Assembly: GCA_035288865.1 (NCBI GenBank)
Contig: DATDZA010000024.1
Coordinates: forward strand, 1-64,000
DNA from: GCA-2688775 sp035288865
GTDB taxonomy: Archaea; Nanobdellota; Nanobdellia; Woesearchaeales; GW2011-AR4
Length of the DNA stretch: 64,000 nt
Reading direction: 5' to 3'
Below the pieces are notes generated by a model. The model searched no databases and had not been told where the DNA came from. It saw only the letters and a program-made list of their open reading frames with translations. Made by a program: the position numbers and the translations under genes. Positions 16,206-24,522 of this stretch are shown here, piece after piece. Within the stretch, counting starts at the first letter, position 1, and each line of letters begins with the position of its first letter.

Positions 16206-16319
16206 GTTTAGGATATTATTTCTTGCAATTCAATTTTTTCGTATTTTTAGTTGATTCCCCTGCACTTATATGTTCTTTAATTAAATTTATATTAAAAATT
16301 GCATTCTTCCTAAGATGAC

Positions 16320-16952
16320 ATGTCAAATGGGTATAATTATCTGCTGTATAAGTTAAACGGCACTCCACCACCCTGGCAGGAAGGTCAAATAGTTTTAAGT
16401 GCGACACAGATTCCAATTGAACTCCCGCCCAATGTTCAGATTAGATATGTTGGGAATCATCCATTTGAAAGCAAATTTAAAAAATATGAACGGCAATTAG
16501 GCGACGTAATTCGTACAAGAGATAAAAAATCAGGAAAAATACAATTAACTATTGACTTCAAAACATTAAGAAGAGATATTGAAGCATTACATATCCTCGG
16601 ACACGAAGAAGGGCATTTATGCCACCTTACTGGAAACTTAATGGCATTGTACGCAGAAGCAAGACGATTAGGGTATCACTTCAGAGATTTAAGTGAAGAT
16701 TATGCAAGGGTGTCTGACCAGAATGCAAAGAAAGTTTTACAAAATCCTCCAAAGGACCTGGAATTATTATGCAGTTTTATTTTTAGAACTTCATTGTTAG
16801 TAAATCCAGAATCATTCGCAGATATTGGCGGATTAATTGGTTTAATTAAATCAGGAGTTGACGTCAGAGTAATTGATGCAGTTGCTGAAGAAATTGCAAA
16901 TCATGGTGGATTTTGGAGAATGCCGGAATTATTAAAAAATCTAAGCCAATAA
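16320..16952 (+). CDS. Putative HExxH metallopeptidase (orphan)
   Basis: This 210-residue protein carries HEEGH at residues 95-99 within ALHILGHEEGHLCHLTG, the zinc-binding and catalytic motif of metallopeptidases. A downstream acidic stretch, NPESFADIGG (about residues 161-170), could supply the third ligand as in gluzincin-type enzymes. There is no signal peptide or membrane segment, so it should be cytoplasmic. It is not a family I recognise. A TATA-like ATTTATATTA near 16283-16292 precedes ATG 16320 with leaderless spacing. Lys and Arg are about equal, as in the other orphans here. It lies alone between eL41 and glyA. The peptidase call rests on the motif only. Confidence 0.65.
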   Translation: MSNGYNYLLYKLNGTPPPWQEGQIVLSATQIPIELPPNVQIRYVGNHPFESKFKKYERQLGDVIRTRDKKSGKIQLTIDFKTLRRDIEALHILGHEEGHLCHLTGNLMALYAEARRLGYHFRDLSEDYARVSDQNAKKVLQNPPKDLELLCSFIFRTSLLVNPESFADIGGLIGLIKSGVDVRVIDAVAEEIANHGGFWRMPELLKNLSQ

Positions 16953-16962
16953 TCCCCGAAAA

Positions 16963-16972
16963 CTATTTATAC
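16963..16972 (+). promoter_or_regulatory. TATA box of glyA
   Basis: CTATTTATAC lies about 40 nt before ATG 17013; a GGGGTGA ribosome-binding site follows at 16994-17000, so this transcript has a short leader rather than being leaderless. Confidence 0.6.
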
Positions 16973-17012
16973 TAACTCCATTGCTTTATTATTGGGGTGA
17001 ACCAAAATCTCA

Positions 17013-18359
17013 ATGATGCAAGATATCTCAAAGACTGACCCGGAAACTTATTCTCTGATAAAAAAAGAATTAGAAAGGCAGCAGCACGGATTGGAGATGA
17101 TCCCTTCTGAAAATAATGTTTCTAAAGCTGTTATGCAGGCAATGGGCTCGATACTAACAAACAAATATTCTGAGGGTTATCCAAAAAAAAGATATTACGG
17201 GGGAAATCAATTTGTCGATGAAGTTGAATTGCTCGCAATTGAAAGGGCAAAAAAAATTTTTAATGTCGTTCACGCTAATGTTCAGCCTTATTCCGGAAGC
17301 CCTGCGAATTTTGCAGTCTACATGGCAGTGATGCAGCCTAATGAAGTTGTCATGGGATTGAATCTTTACGACGGCGGCCATTTGACGCATGGGTTTAAGG
17401 CATCGTCAACTGGCCAATTATTCAAATCCGTCCCATATCACGTAAAAGCAGACGGCTACATAGATTTGGAAGAAGTTGAAAAACTTGCGGTGGAGCACAA
17501 GCCGAAATTAATGTGGGTTGGCTACACGGCTTACACAAGGGAATTCCCGTTCGAAGAAATTTCAGAAATTGCAGACAAAGTCGGAGCGTATTTAGCTGCA
17601 GATATTGCGCACATTTCCGGACTGGTGGCGGCCGGAGTCCATAAAAGCCCATCGCCTTACGTTCACATTATAACAACTACAACTCACAAGACTTTTCGAG
17701 GACCGAGAGGGGGAATTATAATGGTAACGAAAAAAGGCCTTGACAAAGATCCTGATTTGGCCAATAAAATAGACAAGGCAGTTTTTCCGGGGTTGCAAGG
17801 CGGCCCTCACGACCATACGACAGCGGCAATTGCAGTCGCATTGAAAGAAATGATGGAGCCTGAATTCAAAACTTATTGCGAGCAGATTGTAAAAAATTCC
17901 CGCGCCCTTGCAAAATCATTGATGGCTAAAGGAATGGAAGTTGTTACTGGGGGAAGCGATAACCATATGGTTTTGGTAAGCTTAACTAAATTTGGAAAAG
18001 GAAAAGGAATTTTCGCGCAGGAAGCATTGGACGAAGCAAACATTACAATGAATAAAAACACAATTCCCGCTGACCCGTCATCTCCGTTTTATCCAAGCGG
18101 TGTTCGAATGGGAACACCTTCTTTAACTACGAGAGGAATGAAAGAAAAAGAAATGGAAATAATCGGAAAATGGATTTCAGAAATAGTTCATGAAATTAAG
18201 AAATATGAATTGCCTGAAGATAAAAAAGAAATTAATGATTACTTAAAAAAATTTAGGGAAGAAATAAAAAATAATAAAAAAATTCATGAAATAAGAAATA
18301 ACGTAGTTGAATTATGCAAGAAGTTCCCATTGTATCCAGATTTTGATGTGTTGAGATGA
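17013..18359 (+). CDS. glyA: Serine hydroxymethyltransferase
   Basis: This 448-residue PLP enzyme converts serine and tetrahydrofolate to glycine and methylene-THF. Family markers are LEMIPSENNVSKAV, TNKYSEGYPKKRYYGGNQF, the PLP region ADIAHISGLVA, and the lysine loop TTTTHKTFRGPRGGIIM. The PGLQGGPHDHTTAAIAVAL segment is also intact. Length is normal (bacterial forms about 415-430), slightly extended at the C terminus. It starts at ATG 17013 (ATG 17016 also possible) after a GGGGTGA site. With folD, purN and purH nearby it supplies one-carbon units for purine synthesis. Confidence 0.97.
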   Translation: MMQDISKTDPETYSLIKKELERQQHGLEMIPSENNVSKAVMQAMGSILTNKYSEGYPKKRYYGGNQFVDEVELLAIERAKKIFNVVHANVQPYSGSPANFAVYMAVMQPNEVVMGLNLYDGGHLTHGFKASSTGQLFKSVPYHVKADGYIDLEEVEKLAVEHKPKLMWVGYTAYTREFPFEEISEIADKVGAYLAADIAHISGLVAAGVHKSPSPYVHIITTTTHKTFRGPRGGIIMVTKKGLDKDPDLANKIDKAVFPGLQGGPHDHTTAAIAVALKEMMEPEFKTYCEQIVKNSRALAKSLMAKGMEVVTGGSDNHMVLVSLTKFGKGKGIFAQEALDEANITMNKNTIPADPSSPFYPSGVRMGTPSLTTRGMKEKEMEIIGKWISEIVHEIKKYELPEDKKEINDYLKKFREEIKNNKKIHEIRNNVVELCKKFPLYPDFDVLR

Positions 18360-18439
18360 AATATTATAATAACACCGATTAAATAGCTTTTTAGATGTTG
18401 CCAAATTACATACAAAATTGATTATATTGTAAGACAATA

Positions 18440-18862
18440 ATGACAGATAACCAATCATTACAAATTCAGGGAACAGTCGCTGTACTAGACCAAAGGAAAG
18501 TTGCTTTCTCCGGATTATTTAGAGACCTAACTACGGGCCCTATAGTAAATTTGGAGGGTATTTTATCAGATAGTGGTAATATCTATATTAGGGGAGCCGT
18601 GCCGAAAGCTGAAGCTGAAAGGCTTGCAAAAGATTATTTCGCTGAACAGGGAGAATTTTATATTCCTGAATTACTCAAGGTCGTACCAGCAGCATCTGTG
18701 CAAATTAAATTCACTAGAAGATTTGATGATGGAGTTGTGCAATTCGCTGGTTTTGGGGAAGAATGGACGTCAAAGCCAGGATATTGTTGGGCTATCTATG
18801 GCCATGTAACTTCTGAACTTAGGCCTGACGGTATTCAAGAACTGCCCTCTCCAGACAAGTAA
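18440..18862 (+). CDS. Orphan soluble protein
   Basis: This 140-residue protein is unrecognised. It lacks a signal peptide or helices of membrane type. The sequence alternates short strands (IQGTVAVLD, KVAFSGLF, GNIYIRGAV, ASVQIKFTRRF, VVQFAGFG) with one helix (KAEAERLAKDYFAEQGEFYI), suggesting a small beta-rich fold. Lys and Arg are equal (7 each), like the other orphans in this window. It stands alone between glyA and folD. No promoter is strong, although an AT-rich TATA-like stretch lies just before ATG 18440. No function is proposed. Confidence 0.6.
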   Translation: MTDNQSLQIQGTVAVLDQRKVAFSGLFRDLTTGPIVNLEGILSDSGNIYIRGAVPKAEAERLAKDYFAEQGEFYIPELLKVVPAASVQIKFTRRFDDGVVQFAGFGEEWTSKPGYCWAIYGHVTSELRPDGIQELPSPDK

Positions 18863-18990
18863 TTTATCTGCTAGAATAGTCCAATTTATCTTGCAAGGCA
18901 CTGTATATTACTGCAAACAAGATTAAGCCCAATTCACTATCGTACGAGGTAGAGTCTTCTAAAAATTGATAATTTAATATCATAGATAAT

Positions 18991-19000
18991 TTTAAATATA
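18991..19000 (+). promoter_or_regulatory. TATA box of folD
   Basis: TTTAAATATA, 21 nt before ATG 19022. This spacing supports ATG 19022 and argues against the upstream in-frame TTG at 19007. Confidence 0.7.
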
Positions 19001-19021
19001 CCTCAGTTGTCTTCTTCTATT

Positions 19022-19864
19022 ATGCCAGCCAAAATCATAGACGGAAACAAAATCGCAAAATCGATTCTTGAAGATATAAAATCCAAAGTTAAAAACATGA
19101 AAGAAAAGCCTGGCTTGGCTTTGGTAATGGTCGGCAGCAATCCTGCTTCTGAGGTTTATGTCAATTTCAAGGAAAAAGATTCAAAGGAAGCCGGCTTCTA
19201 TTGTGAGAGATACAATCTGGATGAGAAAACAGGCGAGATGGACCTAATAAATTTGTTAAATCAATTAAACAATAATTCAAAAATTCATGGTATTCTTGTC
19301 CAATTGCCGCTTCCAAAGCAAATTGATGAAAAATTAATAACAGATTCAATTTTGCCGCATAAAGACGTTGACGGATTTACAACCGTAAATCTTGGACATC
19401 TTTCCTCTGGAAATACAATTATTGCACCGGCAACAGCAGTAGCAGTAATTCATTTAATTGAATCAACTGGAATTAAAATAGAAGGAAAAAATGCTGTTGT
19501 AGTCGGAAGAAGCAATATCGTAGGAAAGCCGGTTGCCTTAATGCTAGTGGAAAAAAATGCAACAGTAACGGTCTGCCACTCAAAAACAAAAAATCTTTCT
19601 GAATGCACAAAAAAAGCAGATATTTTAGTTGTTGCTGTTGGAAAGCCAAATCTGATAAAAAAGGAAATGGTAAAAGAAGGCGCGGTTGTCATCGACGTCG
19701 GAATAAATAGAATGGGAAATAAATTAGTTGGCGATGTTGATTTTGAATCGGTAAGGGAAATTGCAGGCTTCATAACGCCGGTCCCGGGAGGAGTCGGGCC
19801 CATGACAAGGGCAATGCTGATGGATAATACGTTGAAGGCGATGGAACTGAGCAGAAGATTATGA
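19022..19864 (+). CDS. folD: Bifunctional methylene-THF dehydrogenase/cyclohydrolase
   Basis: This 280-residue FolD oxidises methylene-THF to methenyl-THF and hydrolyses it to 10-formyl-THF. Catalytic segments are present: SEVYVNFKEKDSKEAGFY with the conserved Lys and Tyr, GILVQLPLPKQID, DVDGFTTVNLG, the dinucleotide fold VVVGRSNIVGKPVA and the ending ITPVPGGVGPMTRAMLMDNT. Length is typical. It links glyA (one-carbon donor) to PurN and PurH, which use its product. The mRNA appears leaderless. A convergent orphan gene begins four bases beyond its stop. Confidence 0.97.
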   Translation: MPAKIIDGNKIAKSILEDIKSKVKNMKEKPGLALVMVGSNPASEVYVNFKEKDSKEAGFYCERYNLDEKTGEMDLINLLNQLNNNSKIHGILVQLPLPKQIDEKLITDSILPHKDVDGFTTVNLGHLSSGNTIIAPATAVAVIHLIESTGIKIEGKNAVVVGRSNIVGKPVALMLVEKNATVTVCHSKTKNLSECTKKADILVVAVGKPNLIKKEMVKEGAVVIDVGINRMGNKLVGDVDFESVREIAGFITPVPGGVGPMTRAMLMDNTLKAMELSRRL

Positions 19865-19868
19865 ATTC

Positions 19869-20392
19869 TTATTTGCCACTTCTGTTTGCTGTTTCAAATC
19901 CATGAATTTGAAACCATCTTGTAACATCTTTATTTGATCTACTGGCTGGGTAATATAAATCATCCCCAGTTGCAGTTATAGAATACCCATGGAGCTTCAA
20001 AGAGTTTTCCAAAACGGGTTTTGGCGCGGCTCCGAGCATTCCACTGGATCCACCTGCAGCTGCAGTGTTTGCAACATGATCAAGAGTAAGATAGCCGCCC
20101 CCTAACGGTAGGTTATGGACAGAAATATTTTCACCAAGCAGCGCCAATATCCCAATGATTTCCGAATGTTCTAAGTCACTTGAAAGAGTCCCCACATACC
20201 CATTTTTGTATAGCAATCCATAAAGCCTGACACTATTTTCTTGAGAATAAATAACAAATTTTCCATTGCTGTAGCTTTTAAACGGAACTTTCTTGGGTGC
20301 AGGCTTTAATCCAATCCTATACTCAAAAAGTTCGGAAACACTTATTATTGTTGGAGGTTGATAAACATATACTGAGCATCCTGACTGGTCAT
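19869..20392 (-). pseudogene. Orphan gene with disrupted or unusual start
   Basis: The 3' part reads as a 115-codon frame beginning at a TTG (20216). The same frame stays open another 60 codons upstream and looks coding (YVYQPPTIISVSELFEYRIG, KKVPFKSYSNGKFVIYSQEN), but it has no ATG, GTG or TTG before a stop near 20405. An ATG at 20392, placed about 25-40 nt after a TATA-like stretch, lies in a different frame that ends after 15 codons. A single-base shift near the beginning would restore a protein of about 170 residues. The family is unrecognised. Either the gene is decayed or the sequence has an indel. Confidence 0.5.
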
Positions 20393-20430
20393 TTGTTTCT
20401 AATTAAAAATGTATGTCAAAACTAAGAAAG

Positions 20431-20440
20431 TTTAAATAAA
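20431..20440 (+). promoter_or_regulatory. TATA box of the flavin reductase gene
   Basis: TTTAAATAAA ends 20 nt before ATG 20461, giving a leaderless start and excluding the upstream GTG at 20446. Confidence 0.65.
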
Positions 20441-20460
20441 TTAGGGTGTTTTCAATTGAA

Positions 20461-21156
20461 ATGGAAAATTTAGAGCTTCCAATTATCGGAATTAGGGAAG
20501 AAACGCCTACAATAAAAAGCATAAAAATTCAAAAAGATAATTTTGACTACAAACCTGGACAGTATGTGCAGATGGAGCTTGAAACTGGAGATGAAGAAAA
20601 TATCCATCCACTGTCCATTGCCTCATCTCCAACAGAGGATTTTTTGATGTTTTCGACAAAAATTTCCAATAGCACATTTAAGCAAGAACTTTTTAGCTTA
20701 AAAGTTGGAGATAAAATAAAAATAAAAGGCCCGATGGGTGTTTTCGTTTTGAATGAAAATGCAAAAAATATTGTTTTTCTCGGTGGGGGTATTGGAATTA
20801 CTCCATTCAGAAACATGATAAAATATTCAACTGACAAAAAATTGCCTATAAAATTAACGCTTTTGTATTCCAACAAAACTCCGAATGAAATATGCTATAG
20901 AGATGGATGGCCGATAATGGAAAAAGAAAATCCGAACCTGAACGTTGTTAATACAATAACAGATGGCACAGCGGATTGGAATGGAAGAAAAGGAAAAATC
21001 GACGAGAAAATGATTAAAGAATTTTGCAAAGACTTTGATAATACCATTTTCTACATTTGCGGCCCTCCGGCAATGGTTGATGCAATGTCAAATTTATTAA
21101 AATCAATGAATATTCCTTCGCCAAACGTTAAAATAGAAAAATTTATTGGATATTAA
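20461..21156 (+). CDS. FNR-family FAD/NAD(P) oxidoreductase
   Basis: This 231-residue protein is a ferredoxin-NADP reductase-type flavoprotein. The FAD-binding region shows YKPGQYVQMEL and HPLSIASSP (a variant of the usual RxYS motif), and the nicotinamide domain shows VFLGGGIGITPFRNMI and the C-terminal YICGPPAMVDAM. No iron-sulfur cysteine cluster follows, so it is a two-domain reductase that must pass electrons to or from a separate partner. Length is normal for such cores. A CoA-binding protein gene follows nine bases downstream and is likely in the same operon. The physiological partner is not evident. Confidence 0.88.
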   Translation: MENLELPIIGIREETPTIKSIKIQKDNFDYKPGQYVQMELETGDEENIHPLSIASSPTEDFLMFSTKISNSTFKQELFSLKVGDKIKIKGPMGVFVLNENAKNIVFLGGGIGITPFRNMIKYSTDKKLPIKLTLLYSNKTPNEICYRDGWPIMEKENPNLNVVNTITDGTADWNGRKGKIDEKMIKEFCKDFDNTIFYICGPPAMVDAMSNLLKSMNIPSPNVKIEKFIGY

Positions 21157-21165
21157 TTATTTAAA

Positions 21166-21564
21166 ATGAATGAAGCTGAAGTCAAAAAAATTCTGGAGAC
21201 GTCAAAAACAATTGCGGTAGTTGGCTGCTCATCAAATCCGGAAAAACCGGCTCACCGAATTCCACGATATATGCAGGAGCATGGCTACAAGATTATTCCA
21301 GTCAATCCAAATTCTGAAAATATTTTGAATGAAAAATCATACAAGTCAATTTCTGAGCTAAATAAAAATATTGATATAGTGGATATTTTTCGCCCAAGCG
21401 AAGAATGCCTTAATGTAGTAAATAAAGCAATAAAAATAAAGCCAAAAGTCATCTGGATGCAGATTGGCATCATTAACGAAGAAGCAAAAAAGCTGGCAGA
21501 GAGGCATGGAATAAAAGTTGTTATGGATAAATGCTTGATGGTTGAACACAAAAAATTAAGATAA
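21166..21564 (+). CDS. CoA-binding domain protein (YccU type)
   Basis: This 132-residue protein is a stand-alone Rossmann-type CoA-binding domain. Its markers are KTIAVVGCSSNPEKPAHRIP near the start, GYKIIPVNPN, DIVDIFRPSEE and VIWMQIGIINEEA, with a conserved C-terminal VVMDKCLMVEH. The length fits the YccU family exactly. The role of the family is not established; binding of CoA or an acyl-CoA is inferred. It follows the flavin reductase gene by nine bases, suggesting co-expression. Confidence 0.9.
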   Translation: MNEAEVKKILETSKTIAVVGCSSNPEKPAHRIPRYMQEHGYKIIPVNPNSENILNEKSYKSISELNKNIDIVDIFRPSEECLNVVNKAIKIKPKVIWMQIGIINEEAKKLAERHGIKVVMDKCLMVEHKKLR

Positions 21565-21879
21565 AAATAAATTAAAAAAAAGAAAAAGATAGTAATCAAC
21601 TATCATTTAAATTGAATTTTAAGATTTAGATTAAAAAAATTCTTAAAACATAAACTAAAATCTGTTATCCTTAGATTTCCAAGCATTTAATTATCAACTC
21701 CGAGTAAAAATGTAGTTATCTGTCATAAAAAGCTTCGGTTATAAATACATATAAATTATTCTTCATCAGATTCATCTTCTTCTTCGATTTTGTATAAAAC
21801 TCGAGTTGAATTTCAAATAACAAATTCAAAAAACAAACCTTTAAATACCTAAATCCGATTTCAAAAACCGGGGTGCGGT
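21565..21879. other. Intergenic stretch upstream of purN
   Basis: No gene is supported. A short perfect hairpin (GATAGT 21588-21593 with ACTATC 21599-21604) follows the CoA-binding gene and could mark its end. Towards the right a TATA-like TTTAAATACC at 21840-21849 serves purN, with GGGGTGCGG just before its ATG. The minus strand shows only a start-less 18-codon acidic tail, which I do not call. Confidence 0.4.
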
Positions 21880-22524
21880 ATGCTTAAAATTGGTGTTTTG
21901 GCGTCGACAAAAGGTACAGACATGCAGGCTGTAATTGATGCTATAAATTCCAAAAAATTGAACGCGGAGATTTCTGTTGTTGTAAGCGATAAAAAAGATT
22001 CATATGCTTTGGAGCGTGCCAATAATCATAAAATAAAAACAGTTTTTATTAATCCAAAAAATTTTATAATCGAAAATAATGGCGAAATAGGCAAGTTAAA
22101 ATCAAGAGAGGAATTTGATAGGGAAGTTGCAAAAATTCTTGATGAAAACAAAGTTATATTAATCCTTCTGATTGGCTACATGCGCTACTTAAGCCCATGG
22201 TTTGTAAGCAAATACAAATACAAAATAATGAACATCCATCCCAGCTTGCTTCCAAAATATGCAGGCGGAATGGACAAAAATGTCCATGAAGAGGTTTTAA
22301 AGAATAAAGAAAAAATTGCTGGGGCAACTTTACATTTTGTTGATGAAGGCACGGACACCGGTCCGATCATTATGCAAAAAGAGGTCATGATTGATGAAAA
22401 TGAAACAGTTGGCTCTTTAAAAGAAAAAGTACAAAAAGCAGAGCAGGAGATTATAATAAAAGCAGTTGATTTATTTGAAAAGGGAAAAATAAAAGTCAAA
22501 AAAAATAAAGTCATAATAAAATGA
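21880..22524 (+). CDS. purN: Phosphoribosylglycinamide formyltransferase-like protein
   Basis: This 214-residue protein is of the PurN type, which transfers a formyl group from 10-formyl-THF to GAR in purine synthesis. It has the N-terminal IGVLASTKGTDMQAVIDAI (phosphate-binding), VILILLIGYMRYLSPWFV, the catalytic stretch KIMNIHPSLLPKYAGG and ATLHFVDEGTDTGPIIMQ; Asn, His and Asp of the family are present. The start of the protein has STKGTD where classic PurN has SGxGSN. It overlaps the next gene by four bases, and that gene overlaps purH, so the three form one operon. Confidence 0.92.
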   Translation: MLKIGVLASTKGTDMQAVIDAINSKKLNAEISVVVSDKKDSYALERANNHKIKTVFINPKNFIIENNGEIGKLKSREEFDREVAKILDENKVILILLIGYMRYLSPWFVSKYKYKIMNIHPSLLPKYAGGMDKNVHEEVLKNKEKIAGATLHFVDEGTDTGPIIMQKEVMIDENETVGSLKEKVQKAEQEIIIKAVDLFEKGKIKVKKNKVIIK

Positions 22525-22919
22525 GCACAATCAAAGAAAGAGCTATATTATGGTATCAGGATAAGAAACTCATAATTGCATTTATACTCATAGTAATAAG
22601 CTTCATACTTGGGTTTTACAGCAAGGCAATAATTTTCACAAAATTTTACGAGCCAATTTCGCTGATAACGGGATTATCTTTATATACTTTCAGCTGGATT
22701 CTGATGTTTATCGGAGTGTTTATGGTCGGCTGGAGCGCTGTGAAAGCAATGCACATAAAAATACATAATGAGATGAAAAGCACGGTGAAAAAGACCTATG
22801 ATAATGCAGTAAAATTCCCAAGAAGGGCAACTGACTATACAAAAAATATTCATAAAAAAAGCATGAATAGAATAACCTCAGCATCAAAAATCATTGGAGA
22901 TAAAATAAAAAATGGTTAA
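22521..22919 (+). CDS. Small membrane protein between purN and purH
   Basis: This 132-residue protein has two hydrophobic segments (residues 17-37 and 47-73) and a basic C-terminal tail rich in Lys, Arg and Thr that probably forms an amphipathic helix in the cytoplasm. I do not recognise the family. It overlaps purN by four bases and purH by eight, so it is translationally coupled to both, which suggests a role linked to the purine enzymes or at least shared expression. A membrane anchoring or transport role cannot be shown from sequence. Confidence 0.75.
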   Translation: MSTIKERAILWYQDKKLIIAFILIVISFILGFYSKAIIFTKFYEPISLITGLSLYTFSWILMFIGVFMVGWSAVKAMHIKIHNEMKSTVKKTYDNAVKFPRRATDYTKNIHKKSMNRITSASKIIGDKIKNG

Positions 22920-24441
22920 GACGGCACTGATATCAGTTTCAAACAAGGAAGGGATTATAGGGTTTGCAAGAGAGCTTGACAAATTGGGAGTGAAAATAAT
23001 TTCAACGGGCAATACGGCAAAACTATTAAGCCAAAATAAAATAAAAGTTGCTTCTGTTTCTGATGTCACAAAATTCCCCGAGATGCTTGACGGCCGCGTT
23101 AAGTCAGTTCACCCAAAAATTTTCGGGGGAATACTGGCTGACAGGAAAAATAAAAAGCATTTGGATGAATTAAAAAAACAAAAAATAGATTCAATTGACT
23201 TGGTTGTTGTGAATTTCTATCCATTTGAAGAAACAATTCGGAATTCAAAAAAGCTGAGCGACGCAATTGAGAGCATCGACATTGGAGGGCCTTCATTAGT
23301 CAGGGCTGCGGCAAAAAACCACAGAAATGTTTTGGTTGTTGTTGACCCGCAGGATTACGCTTCGGTTCTGGAAAAAATAAAGTCAAAAAAAATAAGTGAT
23401 GAATATAGACTGAATTTGGCGGCAAAAGCTTTTGAAATGACTGCAAGCTATGATTCTTTGATTAACTGGTATTTTAACGGTTTGACAAGAAACAAATATC
23501 CAAAAATTTTAAATTTAACTTTCAAAAAAATACAGGATTTAAGGTACGGGGAGAATCCCCATCAGTCGGCTGCCTTTTATCAGGATTTTTACGTCGAAAA
23601 TGGGTATGTGGCAACGGCAATACAATTGCACGGAAAAGAATTATCTTATAATAATATTCTGGATATTGATGCGGCATTTGAATTGGTAAAGGAATTTGAA
23701 AAGCCAAGTGCAGCTGTCATAAAGCACACAAACCCGAGCGGTGTCTCATCTGCTGCCACAATTGAGGAAGCTTACAAAAAAGCGCACGAGGCAGACCCAA
23801 AATCGGCATTCGGCTGCATAGTTGCCCTAAATAGAACCTGCAATATTGAAATTGCAAAATACATGAAACCTCTTTTTATTGAAGTTGTCATTTGCCCGAA
23901 ATTCGAGAAAGATGCTTTGAAAATTCTAAAAGAAAAAAAGAATCTAAGATTATTAGAGACTGGATCCGTCAAAAGGCTTGAAACTAAATTTGACTTGAGA
24001 AAAGTTACAGGCGGATTGCTTGCGCAAAACGAGCCGCATACTGAATTGAACGAAAAAAATCTGAAAGTTGTGACGAAAAGAATACCTACAAAAGAAGAAT
24101 TGAAAGCATTAATATTTGCATGGAAAGTCAACAAGCACACAAAATCAAATTCCGTCGTTTTTGTAAAAGATGATGAAACAGTTGGAATCGGCGCCGGCCA
24201 GATGTCCCGGGTTGACGCTGTCAATCTTGCAATTATGAAAAATAAAGATAAAATAAAAGGTAGTGTTATGTCGTCAGACGCATTTTTCCCTTTCAGGGAC
24301 GGAGTTGACCAGGCGGCAAAAGCCGGAGTCACAGCGATTATACAGCCCGGAGGTTCAATAAGAGACGGAGAAGTTATCAAGTCCGCTGACGAGCACAATA
24401 TCGCGATGGTGTTTACGGGGATAAGATTGTTTAAACATTGA
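22912..24441 (+). CDS. purH: Bifunctional AICAR formyltransferase/IMP cyclohydrolase
   Basis: This 509-residue protein carries out the last two steps of IMP synthesis. The N-terminal cyclohydrolase part shows ALISVSNKEGIIGFARELDK, VKSVHPKIFGGILADR and IDIGGPSLVRAAAKNHRNV. The transformylase part shows LRYGENPHQSAAFY, VIKHTNPSGVSSAA and the C-terminal SDAFFPFRDGVDQAAKAGV. Length matches the bacterial two-domain enzyme. Many archaea use PurP and PurO instead, so the THF-dependent PurH fits the THF enzymes GlyA and FolD in this window and may reflect bacterial ancestry. Its start lies inside the preceding gene. Confidence 0.96.
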   Translation: MVKTALISVSNKEGIIGFARELDKLGVKIISTGNTAKLLSQNKIKVASVSDVTKFPEMLDGRVKSVHPKIFGGILADRKNKKHLDELKKQKIDSIDLVVVNFYPFEETIRNSKKLSDAIESIDIGGPSLVRAAAKNHRNVLVVVDPQDYASVLEKIKSKKISDEYRLNLAAKAFEMTASYDSLINWYFNGLTRNKYPKILNLTFKKIQDLRYGENPHQSAAFYQDFYVENGYVATAIQLHGKELSYNNILDIDAAFELVKEFEKPSAAVIKHTNPSGVSSAATIEEAYKKAHEADPKSAFGCIVALNRTCNIEIAKYMKPLFIEVVICPKFEKDALKILKEKKNLRLLETGSVKRLETKFDLRKVTGGLLAQNEPHTELNEKNLKVVTKRIPTKEELKALIFAWKVNKHTKSNSVVFVKDDETVGIGAGQMSRVDAVNLAIMKNKDKIKGSVMSSDAFFPFRDGVDQAAKAGVTAIIQPGGSIRDGEVIKSADEHNIAMVFTGIRLFKH

Positions 24442-24491
24442 AGAAAATTTGTAACTAAGCGGTTGTATTATTTTTAAATTTCTGAGGAAAT

Positions 24492-24502
24492 GTTTAAATA
24501 TT
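24492..24502 (+). promoter_or_regulatory. TATA box of the PH-domain membrane protein gene
   Basis: GTTTAAATATT ends 20 nt before ATG 24523, typical leaderless spacing. Confidence 0.65.
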
Positions 24503-24522
24503 CACTTATTATTTGAGCGAAA

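Noticed and set aside
21757..21815. Acidic minus-strand tail (YKIEEEDESDEE) before purN
   Set aside because: No start codon and an in-frame stop only six codons before it; the region is better explained as purN promoter and spacer.
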